A DNA stretch of 5,035 nucleotides from Candidatus Corynebacterium faecipullorum (GCA_019114925.1 DXEO01000072.1:1-5035); one strand, 5' to 3'; shown: positions 1-5,035, counted from the stretch's first letter. The notes: a model not told the origin generated them from the letters alone. Made by a program: numbers and translations.

Positions 1-858
1 GGGATCGATGGAATCCTTATCCAGACTGCCCGCGAAAGGCGGGTTGGCCAGGACGAGATCGAAGGCCTCATCAAACATCGTTGGAAGCTGCTGCAGGGAG
101 TCATGGTGGGAGATGTTGGGCTCTTCAAAACCATGCATGAACATGTTCATCGCGGCGATGCGCACCATGGTTTTGTCAAAGTCGAAGCCCGTCAGGCCCG
201 CTTTGATGAACTCAGTGCGCGTCTCTTTGTTGTAGAGGTCTTCGCGGTGATGCTGAGCAACCCAATCATTGGCAGCCACCAGGAAGCCTGCGGTACCACA
301 CGCCGGGTCAATGATCCGCTGCGATGGCGTCGGCTCCATGAGTGCAACGAGGAGTTCGATGATGTGGCTGGGTGTGCGGAACTGGCCGTTCGTACCCGAG
401 GTGGACAGCTTGTCCAGCATGTACTCATACAAGTCGCCCTTCATGTCCTTGTTCGGAAAGTGCAACTGGTCAATGAGTTCCATGACGCGCGAGAGCGTGG
501 CCTCAGATTCGATCTCGAAGGAGGCATTGGCCATGTGCCCTTGGAAGCCCGTGCCGCCCATCTCCTTGATGAAGGGGAAGACCTTAGTGATGATGGTGGC
601 CTTGCGGCGGGCAATGTCACGGTCTTCGATGAGGTTGCGCCACCGCAGGTCCTGTTGGCTGGCGTCAAAGATGTCTTCCGTCGCGGTGGGATCCCCCAGC
701 GCCCGACGCTTATCAATTTGGACCTGGCGCTCGTCGAGGTCCTTGATAAAGAGCAGGTAGGTGAACTGCTCGATGACGGATACAGGGTTGGAAATGCCGC
801 CGGACCAGAAGGTGTCCCAGATGCGGTCGACGTTGTTTTTGAGAGCGCCGGTAATCAT
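1..858 (-). CDS. hsdM: Type I restriction-modification system DNA methyltransferase subunit M (partial, N-terminal 286 residues)
   Basis: HsdM is the adenine-N6 methyltransferase subunit. With the specificity subunit HsdS it methylates the host's bipartite recognition sites, and it also forms the core of the R2M2S restriction complex. The protein begins MITGALKNNVDRIWDTFWSG, a typical HsdM start, and has the helical N-terminal domain at about residues 8-135. The methylase domain follows: QFRTP at 159-163, SAM-binding motif I DPACGTAGF at 184-192, a GFDFDKTMVRIAAMNMFMHG-type segment, and catalytic motif IV NPPF at 272-275. The gene leaves the window at base 1, so roughly 200 or more residues and any hsdS/hsdR are out of view. 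The ATG at 856-858 is chosen because an in-frame TAG lies ten codons upstream with no other ATG or GTG between, and because HsdM proteins commonly start MITG. No Shine-Dalgarno sequence is visible; see the leaderless promoter entry. No frameshift is seen in the visible part. Identity is very secure. Confidence 0.96.
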   Translation of the reverse strand, partial: MITGALKNNVDRIWDTFWSGGISNPVSVIEQFTYLLFIKDLDERQVQIDKRRALGDPTATEDIFDASQQDLRWRNLIEDRDIARRKATIITKVFPFIKEMGGTGFQGHMANASFEIESEATLSRVMELIDQLHFPNKDMKGDLYEYMLDKLSTSGTNGQFRTPSHIIELLVALMEPTPSQRIIDPACGTAGFLVAANDWVAQHHREDLYNKETRTEFIKAGLTGFDFDKTMVRIAAMNMFMHGFEEPNISHHDSLQQLPTMFDEAFDLVLANPPFAGSLDKDSIDP

Positions 859-865
859 GTAGTTC

Positions 866-894
866 AGCGTAACTGCCGTAGGGAGCTATGTTCA
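866..894 (-). promoter_or_regulatory. Possible leaderless promoter of hsdM
   Basis: On the minus strand TACGCT (866-871) lies exactly seven bases before the hsdM ATG, and TGAACA (889-894) lies 17 bp upstream of it. This is the same -10-to-ATG geometry seen at yjdM and at the unknown gene at 4048, and it would explain the absent ribosome-binding site. The -10 lacks the conserved fourth-position A of corynebacterial TANANT, so the call is weak. An alternative -10 is TAGAGT at 919-924 on the minus strand, which would give a leader of about 50-55 bases. Confidence 0.3.
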
Positions 895-922
895 CCATTA
901 GCCCGCGGTGGGGGGTTGACTC

Positions 923-953
923 TACATCTTCGTCAGACATACATCTTCGTCAG
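923..953. repeat. Two 14-bp direct repeats, 17-bp period, in the yjdM-hsdM gap
   Basis: The plus-strand sequence TACATCTTCGTCAG occurs perfectly at 923-936 and again at 940-953, separated by three bases. The pair lies 65-95 bp upstream of the hsdM start and just after the yjdM stop codon. Tandem direct repeats at this position are compatible with an operator for hsdM, or with a small local duplication. No regulator can be assigned. Confidence 0.6.
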
Positions 954-972
954 CGCTATACTTGCTTCACTT

Positions 973-1353
973 CTAAACCTTCTTGACCACGGCTGGCTTG
1001 AGCTTCATCGCGCCGAAGCCATCAATCCGGCAATCAATGTTGTGGTCTTCCTGGCCGGTGCCGGCGTCGAAGTTCAAGCGGATGCCGCGCACCTTCGTGC
1101 CGGCTTTTAGCGGCTGCTGCGCGCCCTTTACCTTAAGGGTCTTGGTGATGGTGACCGTGTCGCCGTCGGCAAGCGCATTGCCCACGGAGTCGACGATGGC
1201 CGGTTCGGCTCCTTCCGTGGCCGTGGTATCGGCAGCGTCGGCGGAGAACTCGTGCGCGCACTCGGGACAGCCGATGAGCGGCGGCATCTCGTAGGTGTAC
1301 TCGGAGGAACATTCGGGGCAGGGTGGCAACGTTGCGGCTGAAGTATCAGACAT
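973..1353 (-). CDS. yjdM: YjdM/PhnA-family zinc-ribbon protein
   Basis: A 126-residue soluble protein closely resembling E. coli YjdM (historically PhnA). A zinc ribbon fills the N-terminus, with CPEC (Cys12/Cys15) and CPEC (Cys29/Cys32). An acidic, alanine-rich linker at about 36-52 follows. The conserved C-terminal domain carries NALADGDTVTITKTLKVKG at about 59-77, then GTKVRGIRL and NIDCRIDGFGAMKLKP, ending in VVKKV. E. coli YjdM has the same blocks at the same spacing. The name 'alkylphosphonate uptake' is historical: the protein is not an enzyme of the C-P lyase pathway and its role is unsettled. It should not be confused with phosphonoacetate hydrolase, which shares the symbol phnA. The start is the ATG at 1351-1353; the reading frame stays open further upstream, but the family alignment and the leaderless -10 both point to this ATG. 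It is divergent from cueP and sits 114 bp upstream of hsdM with no visible terminator between them, so read-through into hsdM is possible. Confidence 0.94.
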   Translation of the reverse strand: MSDTSAATLPPCPECSSEYTYEMPPLIGCPECAHEFSADAADTTATEGAEPAIVDSVGNALADGDTVTITKTLKVKGAQQPLKAGTKVRGIRLNFDAGTGQEDHNIDCRIDGFGAMKLKPAVVKKV

Positions 1354-1360
1354 AAGAAGG

Positions 1361-1366
1361 AGTGTA
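1361..1366 (-). promoter_or_regulatory. Leaderless -10 element of yjdM
   Basis: The minus strand reads GGC-TACACT-CCTTCTT-ATG. TACACT fits the corynebacterial TANANT consensus, and the seven-base gap places the transcription start at or next to the A of the start codon. No Shine-Dalgarno sequence precedes this ATG, which agrees with a leaderless mRNA. There is no convincing -35, as is common in this genus. Confidence 0.55.
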
Positions 1367-1412
1367 GCCTGCGTAGCGCGAAAAGATGATCCTTCTCTCA
1401 TCCCATTGATGG

Positions 1413-1429
1413 ATACCCCAGCGGGGTAT
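1413..1429. promoter_or_regulatory. CsoR/CstR-type operator in the cueP promoter
   Basis: ATACCCC-AGC-GGGGTAT is a perfect inverted repeat with 7-bp arms and a 3-bp centre. CsoR-family regulators (CsoR for Cu(I), CstR for persulfide, and relatives) bind G/C-tract dyads flanked by AT of just this form. It lies 40-56 bp upstream of the cueP start, across the likely promoter: TTGATG (1406-1411) precedes it, TATAGG (1427-1432) overlaps its right end, and CATAAT (1443-1448) follows. Occupancy should block RNA polymerase and be released by Cu(I). The neighbouring copper-resistance gene makes a copper-sensing CsoR the best guess. The regulator gene itself is not in the window. Confidence 0.72.
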
Positions 1430-1448
1430 AGGCTTGAGTCAACATAAT
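1427..1448 (+). promoter_or_regulatory. Candidate -10 elements of cueP
   Basis: Two plausible -10 hexamers are present: TATAGG at 1427-1432 (with TTGATG at 1406-1411, a short 15-bp spacer) and CATAAT at 1443-1448 (with no clear -35, its upstream region being occupied by the operator). The second would give a leader of only about 14 bases, still including the GGAAG ribosome-binding site at 1460-1464. The sequence alone does not decide between them. Confidence 0.4.
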
Positions 1449-1468
1449 CGGACCTATTCGGAAGACTT

Positions 1469-2077
1469 ATGAAACGCCTCATTTCTCTTGCTGCCGCCTG
1501 CACCGCAGCCGCAACCCTGTCCGCCTGCTCTACGGAGAGCCCCGTCCCGAGCGAAGCCTCGAAGAGCGCCGCTTCCAGCACCGACATCCAACAGGTGCCT
1601 GCCGAGGAGATCCTCGCCGAGTTCGATCTCGAAGGGTTGGATGGCCCGGAGATCATCGACAAGCTGGACCACATGCCCAAGGAGGAGCGCCCTAGCGATC
1701 TGCACGCCTCCGTGTTGCCGAACGAGCTAGTCCTCACCTCCGAGCAGGGCCAAGCATCCCTGCCCTTGCCGGAGGACAAGTTCTACGTCTCCATCGCGCC
1801 GTACATGACCCAGACCCATGACTGCTTCAACCACTCCCTGACCACCTGCACTGGTGAGCTCAGCAAGGAAGACATCCACGTCACCATCACCGATGACGCC
1901 GGAAAAGAGCTGGTCAACGAAGACACTACGACCTTTGACAACGGCTTCATTGGATACTGGCTGCCCGCCGATAAGCACGGCACCATCACCATCACCCACG
2001 ACGGCAAGACCGGCGAGGTTCCTCTGGACACCACCGAGGAGGGCGCAACCTGCATCACCGCCCTGCAGATGGCCTAG
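1469..2077 (+). CDS. cueP: CueP-family copper-binding lipoprotein
   Basis: CueP is an extracytoplasmic copper-binding and copper-resistance protein, best known as the periplasmic CueP of Salmonella. This 202-residue protein has a lipoprotein signal peptide: MKRL, a hydrophobic stretch, and lipobox LSAC with Cys20 as the lipidated residue. It would therefore be anchored on the outer face of the membrane. A Ser/Ala/Pro linker follows to about residue 45. The CueP core at about 100-202 contains FYVSIAPY, THDCFNHSLTTCTGEL and a C-terminal TCITALQM. Cys119, Cys127 and Cys195 are spaced 8 and 68 residues apart, matching the spacing I recall for Salmonella CueP Cys96, Cys104 and Cys172. GGAAG at 1460-1464 is the ribosome-binding site, four bases from the ATG. 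The gene appears monocistronic: a CsoR-type operator lies upstream and a hairpin follows the stop. No copper ATPase, chaperone or regulator is visible beside it. Family assignment is strong; copper induction is inferred. Confidence 0.92.
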   Translation: MKRLISLAAACTAAATLSACSTESPVPSEASKSAASSTDIQQVPAEEILAEFDLEGLDGPEIIDKLDHMPKEERPSDLHASVLPNELVLTSEQGQASLPLPEDKFYVSIAPYMTQTHDCFNHSLTTCTGELSKEDIHVTITDDAGKELVNEDTTTFDNGFIGYWLPADKHGTITITHDGKTGEVPLDTTEEGATCITALQMA

Positions 2078-2095
2078 CCAACCGTGCCCACGCTG

Positions 2096-2127
2096 AGCGG
2101 TGCGTTCCATGTGCGGGACGCACCGCT
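2096..2127 (+). terminator. Hairpin terminator after cueP
   Basis: AGCGGTGCGTTCC (2096-2108) pairs with GGGACGCACCGCT (2115-2127). This is a 13-bp stem with one G-U pair and a 6-base loop, starting 19 bases after the cueP stop. There is no following U-tract, so it is either an L-shaped terminator, as often described in actinobacteria, or an mRNA 3'-end stabiliser. Confidence 0.65.
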
Positions 2128-2194
2128 TGTCGACGATCCACTTTCCTCAGGATCGCTTACCGCCACATAAAGTTTCCTTCGATTTAATTTCTCC

Positions 2195-2223
2195 TTGCCC
2201 ATTCCGACACTTGCGCTTATTAC
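2195..2223 (+). promoter_or_regulatory. Candidate promoter of the alkaline phosphatase gene
   Basis: TTGCCC (2195-2200), a 17-bp spacer and TATTAC (2218-2223) form a possible promoter about 90 bp upstream of the phosphatase ATG. A T-rich stretch at 2171-2194 lies just upstream, where a phosphate-starvation regulator could bind, but I cannot discern a convincing Pho box of tandem repeats. This is a weak call. Confidence 0.3.
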
Positions 2224-2241
2224 GGTCCCAGAGTGGATTCC

Positions 2242-2260
2242 GGCCATGCGAACAATGGCC
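2242..2260. repeat. Inverted repeat in the alkaline phosphatase leader
   Basis: GGCCAT (2242-2247) and ATGGCC (2255-2260) form a perfect dyad around a 7-base centre. The stem can be extended by CC/GG across a 2-base bulge. It lies about 50 bp before the start codon and about 20-35 bases downstream of the candidate -10. It may be an operator or a 5'-UTR hairpin affecting stability or translation; nothing decides between them. Confidence 0.45.
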
Positions 2261-2296
2261 CCGGTCCGTCTCTTTTCTTGCTCGCTCTTTTCACTT

Positions 2297-2303
2297 AGGA
2301 AAG
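2297..2303 (+). promoter_or_regulatory. Ribosome-binding site of the alkaline phosphatase
   Basis: AGGAAAG lies seven bases before the ATG at 2311. It is the best Shine-Dalgarno sequence in the window and fixes this start, which also gives a complete signal peptide. Confidence 0.8.
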
Positions 2304-2310
2304 CTCAATA

Positions 2311-3858
2311 ATGCGTATTTCTTCTCGTGCGCTGCGCACCTGCGCGGCTGTGACCGTCGCTTCCCTTGCCACCGCTGGTGTCGTCGCTCCCGCGCAGGCC
2401 GCAACCTCGGGCCCGAAGAATGTCATCTACATGATCGGTGATGGCATGGGCTACAACCACATCGCCTCCACCAACCTCTACGAGTCCGGCCAGTCCAAGT
2501 ACCTGGTTGAGGGCGCTTTCGACGGCGAGGTCAAGGAGCTCGACGGCGAGTCCGTTCAGGCCTACGAGGACTTCAACCGCCTCTCCATGACCACCTTCCC
2601 GGAGGGCGGCTCCTACGACCCTGAGAAGGCATGGACTGACCACGACTACGTCAAGCAGAACAAAGTCACCGACTCCGCTGCTGCCGGCACCGCGATGTCC
2701 ACCGGCCAGAAGGTGGACAACGGTGTTTTAGGTAAGTCCCCGTACGGCCACTCCCTGAAGAACATCTCCGAGCAGGCTATCTCTCACGGCAAGTCCGCTG
2801 GTGTCGTCAGCTCCGTTCCGTTCAGCCACGCCACCCCGGCTGCATTCGCGGCACACAACAAAAACCGCAACAACTACACCGAGATCGCCGAAGAGATGGT
2901 CGGCTCCGATCTATCCGTCATCATGGGCGCTGGTCACCCGGAGTTCGATGACAATGCCCAGAAAGTAGGGGAGCCGAAGTACAAGTACATCTCCGAGGAC
3001 TCCTTCAACTCCCTGCGTGATGGCTCCGCTGGCTGGGAGTTCGCCGAAAACACCGCTGACTTTGAGAAGTGGGCCGAGGGCAACGTTGAGGCCGACAAGA
3101 AGTACTTCGGCCTCGCGCCGGTGGCCTCCACCCTGCAGCAGGGCCGCGACGGCAACCCGGATGCTGCTGAGCCGGGCACCGACCCGAAGAATGACGTTGT
3201 TGACCTGCCGACCATGACCACGGGCGCCCTCAACGTCCTGGGCCAGAACGACAAGGGCTTCTCCGTCATGATCGAGGGCGGCGCCATCGACTGGTCCGGC
3301 CACGCCAACCAGACCGGCCGCGATATCGAGGAAACCCAGGACTTCAACAAGGCTGTCGACGCCGCCATCGCCTGGGTTGAGGAGAACTCCAGCTGGGATG
3401 AGACCCTGCTCATCGTCACCGCTGACCACGAGACCGGCTACCTCTCCGGCAAGGAGGAGACTGCCTCCTGGAACCCGCAGACCGGTGAGAAGGGCAAGGC
3501 TCCGCAGCACCAGTGGTACTCCGGCCAGCACACCAACCAAGTGGTTCCGTTCTTCTTCAAGGGCGCTGGCTCCGAAGACATCATGGCGAAGGCCACCGGC
3601 ACCGACCCTGTGCGCGGCAAGTACATCGACAACACCGACGTTGCCAACCTGATCATCCAGGACTGGTGGTTCGCTGAGGGCTCCGCTCCTGATGATGAGG
3701 CTAACGATGACACCAGCAGCAAGGTCGGTTCCTCCATTGGTGCCGGCTTCCTGGGCGCTGGCATCGCTGCCGCCATCCTTGGCGCTATCGCTACCTACCT
3801 GCAGTCCATCGGCATCGTGAAGGTTGACTTCGCCGCTCTGCAGAGGATGTTCCGCTAA
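2311..3858 (+). CDS. phoA: Secreted, membrane-anchored alkaline phosphatase (EC 3.1.3.1)
   Basis: Hydrolyses phosphomonoesters outside the cell membrane to release inorganic phosphate. The 515 residues begin with a Sec-type signal peptide (arginines at 2, 6 and 9, a hydrophobic core, cleavage expected after AQA at residue 30). The PhoA-family metal and catalytic residues are all visible: Asp44 in MIGDGMG, nucleophile Ser122 in TDSAAAGTAMSTG, HATPAAF at 173-179 with Arg186 as the likely phosphate-binding Arg, Glu322/Asp327/His331 in EGGAIDWSGH, Asp372/His373 in TADHETG, and His407 in GQHTNQ. His173 and Trp328 occupy the positions of E. coli Asp153 and Lys328. After an acidic linker (about 458-470) comes a hydrophobic segment at about 474-503 and a short tail ending QRMFR, consistent with a C-terminal membrane anchor. 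Codon use is strongly biased (TCC, GGC, CTG, AAG), which suggests high expression. Hairpins on both sides make it a single-gene unit. Phosphate control is likely for the family but not shown here. Confidence 0.96.
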   Translation: MRISSRALRTCAAVTVASLATAGVVAPAQAATSGPKNVIYMIGDGMGYNHIASTNLYESGQSKYLVEGAFDGEVKELDGESVQAYEDFNRLSMTTFPEGGSYDPEKAWTDHDYVKQNKVTDSAAAGTAMSTGQKVDNGVLGKSPYGHSLKNISEQAISHGKSAGVVSSVPFSHATPAAFAAHNKNRNNYTEIAEEMVGSDLSVIMGAGHPEFDDNAQKVGEPKYKYISEDSFNSLRDGSAGWEFAENTADFEKWAEGNVEADKKYFGLAPVASTLQQGRDGNPDAAEPGTDPKNDVVDLPTMTTGALNVLGQNDKGFSVMIEGGAIDWSGHANQTGRDIEETQDFNKAVDAAIAWVEENSSWDETLLIVTADHETGYLSGKEETASWNPQTGEKGKAPQHQWYSGQHTNQVVPFFFKGAGSEDIMAKATGTDPVRGKYIDNTDVANLIIQDWWFAEGSAPDDEANDDTSSKVGSSIGAGFLGAGIAAAILGAIATYLQSIGIVKVDFAALQRMFR

Positions 3859-3861
3859 GAA

Positions 3862-3885
3862 CTCAGCGCTAAACGATGCGCTGAG
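3862..3885 (+). terminator. First hairpin after the alkaline phosphatase
   Basis: CTCAGCGC (3862-3869) and GCGCTGAG (3878-3885) form a perfect 8-bp stem with an 8-base loop, starting three bases after the stop codon. No T-tract follows. It probably protects the mRNA 3' end or works together with the terminator that follows. Confidence 0.5.
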
Positions 3886-3898
3886 CATTCAACTCCCG

Positions 3899-3933
3899 AA
3901 AAGGTTCTCCGCTGAGATAGCGGAGGACCTTTT
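3899..3933 (+). terminator. Intrinsic terminator after the alkaline phosphatase
   Basis: AAAAGGTTCTCCGCT (3899-3913) pairs with AGCGGAGGACCTTTT (3919-3933). This is a 15-bp stem with one G-U pair and a 5-base loop, with the A-tract and T-tract forming the stem base. It is a textbook Rho-independent terminator and by its symmetry could act in both directions. It isolates the phosphatase from the downstream unknown gene. Confidence 0.88.
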
Positions 3934-3950
3934 CACGTGCTTTATCGTCT

Positions 3951-3988
3951 TGCCCTATCGATAGGACACCTGTCCTAGATATAGGACA
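3951..3988. promoter_or_regulatory. Twin 18-bp dyads (TGTCCTA-N4-TAGGACA), probable operator array
   Basis: TGCCCTA-TCGA-TAGGACA (3951-3968, one mismatch between arms) is followed after two bases by TGTCCTA-GATA-TAGGACA (3971-3988, perfect). The two 7-4-7 dyads repeat with a 20-bp period, close to two helical turns, so two dimers would sit on the same DNA face. Their centres are about 88 and 68 bp upstream of the ATG at 4048. The inner arms also form TAGGACA-CC-TGTCCTA, a second perfect dyad. A further half-site TGTCCTA occurs at 4030-4036. I do not recognise the cognate regulator; MarR- or TetR-type dimers are typical binders of such dyads. Confidence 0.72.
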
Positions 3989-4029
3989 GTCAAGGCCCCT
4001 ACCAGCGACATGGCAACAGCACCCTGCTG

Positions 4030-4040
4030 TGTCCTATGAT
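4030..4040 (+). promoter_or_regulatory. Leaderless -10 of the unknown gene, overlapped by an operator half-site
   Basis: TATGAT (4035-4040) is a near-consensus -10 exactly seven bases before the ATG at 4048, the same geometry as at yjdM, implying a leaderless mRNA. The half-site TGTCCTA (4030-4036) runs into this -10 and matches the arms of the upstream dyads. No good -35 is visible (best TGGCAA at 4011-4016), which would fit a promoter helped by an activator. Confidence 0.5.
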
Positions 4041-4047
4041 GAAGCAA

Positions 4048-5035
4048 ATGAGCGCGGAGATTTATTCACTTCCCACAACGCCGTTGGTCACCACTGACCT
4101 CACCGAACAGGGTCCCCGGATTTCACTGCGCCGGGGGAGCAACATCCTTATGCTGGAGCTGCCCGCTACCTACCCTGAGGCAGACTTGACGGACCCACGA
4201 TGGGTAGTCAAGTCCCATTTCATCGATCGCCCGCATTCGGTGCGCGAATTCGCCACCGAAGAACCGCTGGAGGTCGGCATTCCTGGGCCCTTCACCCGCA
4301 TCGAGGTAACCCTGCGCGATGGCGATGAGGTCCTCCTCGAGACCCTCACCTTCACCGGCATCACCGATGAGGCGCCCTTCATCGTCTATGACCGCACCAC
4401 CCTCATCGCCCCGCAGGGCACGCTCGAGGCCGCTGAGCCACTCGGCATCTGGGCCGGCTGGGAAGTGGGCCCACTGCCGGAGCAGGTTAGGGTGCCGCAG
4501 AGGGAACCGGTGGACGTCGCCAAGCACGGCGATTTCGAGTGGGACTTTGACGTCGCCATCCTGCCCAACGCCCGAGGCCTCGACAACGAGCCGGTGTTCA
4601 CCCAGTCCCCGCGCGTGCACCTCATCGCGGAAGGGGAGTGGCGCATCGATCTCACCTACGCACCCCTTGGCGGCGAGCAGGAGGAGATTTCGGAGCAAAC
4701 CTTCGACGCGGGCATCGCCGAACCTTTCCCGGGTGACCTCTACGAAGACCCATGGGTGGGACGTTACAAGGTATCGCTCTGGCACGACGAGGAGCTTGTC
4801 GACGTCCGCTTCATCTCCCTTGCCGAGGGCCTCCACATGCGCGCGACTAACGATGGTCCGCGCGGCATGGATTTCCGCATCATCGATGCTCTCGGCGCAC
4901 ACTCGGCCTTCAGCTACACGTTGGCCTCCCCGCCGAAGAAGCCCATCGCTCTGGAAAAGGGCCTGCGCACCTTCGAGGACACCGAGGTCTCACGCCGCGA
5001 GGTCGTGGCCAGTGAGGCAGGCTACGAGCTGGAAT
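4048..5035 (+). CDS. Unidentified large protein, N-terminal 329 residues (partial)
   Basis: I do not recognise this protein. The frame is open from 4048 to the right edge, and its codons end mostly in C or G like those of its neighbours, so it is real coding sequence. It starts MSAEIYSLPTTPLVTTDLTE, has no signal peptide or membrane segment, and is acidic, so it is probably cytoplasmic. Short alternating polar/hydrophobic segments with many Pro and Gly turns suggest several beta-sandwich modules. Landmarks are PFIVYDRTTLIAPQG (110-124), LGIWAGWEVGPLP (132-144), DLYEDPWVGRYKVSLWHDEE (about 230-249), and FRIIDALGAHSAFSYTLASP (about 279-298). No enzyme motif appears in the visible part. In-frame ATGs also occur at 4036 and 4039, but the -10 geometry favours 4048 and no ribosome-binding site supports any of them. 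The upstream terminator and dyad array show it is the first gene of its own regulated unit. Confidence 0.85.
   Translation, partial: MSAEIYSLPTTPLVTTDLTEQGPRISLRRGSNILMLELPATYPEADLTDPRWVVKSHFIDRPHSVREFATEEPLEVGIPGPFTRIEVTLRDGDEVLLETLTFTGITDEAPFIVYDRTTLIAPQGTLEAAEPLGIWAGWEVGPLPEQVRVPQREPVDVAKHGDFEWDFDVAILPNARGLDNEPVFTQSPRVHLIAEGEWRIDLTYAPLGGEQEEISEQTFDAGIAEPFPGDLYEDPWVGRYKVSLWHDEELVDVRFISLAEGLHMRATNDGPRGMDFRIIDALGAHSAFSYTLASPPKKPIALEKGLRTFEDTEVSRREVVASEAGYELE

Noticed and set aside
713..940. 75-codon minus-strand frame starting upstream of hsdM
   Set aside because: It overlaps the hsdM start out of frame and has no family similarity that I can see; it is an accidental frame.
923..953. Short CRISPR-like or CopR-type repeat
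   Set aside because: There are only two copies with a 3-bp gap, so it is not an array. The 17-bp period does not fit the closely spaced TGAAGATTT direct repeat that I recall for corynebacterial CopR.
103..1110. 335-codon open frame on the plus strand
   Set aside because: It is antisense to hsdM, whose minus-strand translation has all the methyltransferase motifs, and it runs across the intergenic gap into yjdM. The translation shows no family features.
973..1779. Longer 268-residue version of yjdM starting inside cueP
   Set aside because: The YjdM family starts at the MSDTSA methionine (1351-1353). The upstream extension is antisense to cueP and its promoter and shows no conserved features.
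2171..2210. Pho box in front of the alkaline phosphatase
   Set aside because: The region is T-rich with loosely repeating TTTCCTT/TTTAATTT/CTCCTTG, but I could not define tandem repeats of consistent sequence and spacing.
2911..3888. 325-codon open frame on the minus strand
   Set aside because: It is a shadow of the alkaline phosphatase gene. High third-position GC on the plus strand produces long antisense frames; the translation is Val/Gly/Leu-rich with no motifs.
4123..4902. 259-codon open frame on the minus strand
   Set aside because: The plus-strand frame from 4048 is open throughout, has normal codon use and a leaderless promoter, and continues to the edge. The minus frame has no promoter, ribosome-binding site or recognisable motif.

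Overview
The window looks like a piece of a Corynebacterium chromosome. The evidence is moderate-to-high GC, a strong preference for C-ending and G-ending codons, protein sequences typical of corynebacteria, and promoter -10 elements lying seven bases from an ATG (leaderless transcription, common in this group). Genus is an inference from sequence character, not from a search.

Layout, left to right. (1) 1-858, minus strand: the N-terminal 286 residues of HsdM, the methyltransferase subunit of a type I restriction-modification system. It runs off the left edge after the NPPF catalytic motif. (2) 973-1353, minus: a complete YjdM/PhnA zinc-ribbon protein with an apparently leaderless promoter. 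(3) 1469-2077, plus: a secreted lipoprotein of the CueP copper-resistance family. Its promoter carries a perfect ATACCCC-AGC-GGGGTAT inverted repeat of the kind bound by CsoR/CstR-type regulators. A strong hairpin follows the gene. (4) 2311-3858, plus: an exported PhoA-family alkaline phosphatase with a predicted C-terminal membrane anchor, followed by two hairpins, the second a good intrinsic terminator. (5) 4048-5035, plus, open at the right edge: the first 329 codons of a large cytoplasmic-looking protein I cannot identify. A striking pair of 18-bp inverted repeats, repeated with a 20-bp period, lies upstream of it.

The genes do not form one pathway. The cueP and yjdM genes are divergent across a 115-bp region that holds the copper-type operator. 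The phosphatase is a stand-alone unit bounded by hairpins on both sides. The two partial genes at the edges, a restriction-modification gene and an unknown large gene with its own elaborate control region, are the parts most likely to belong to larger systems outside the window.

The two partial genes are easy to miss because neither has both ends inside the window; both were translated by hand. The most unusual signal is the tandem dyad array at 3951-3988 with a matching half-site over the -10 of the unknown gene.
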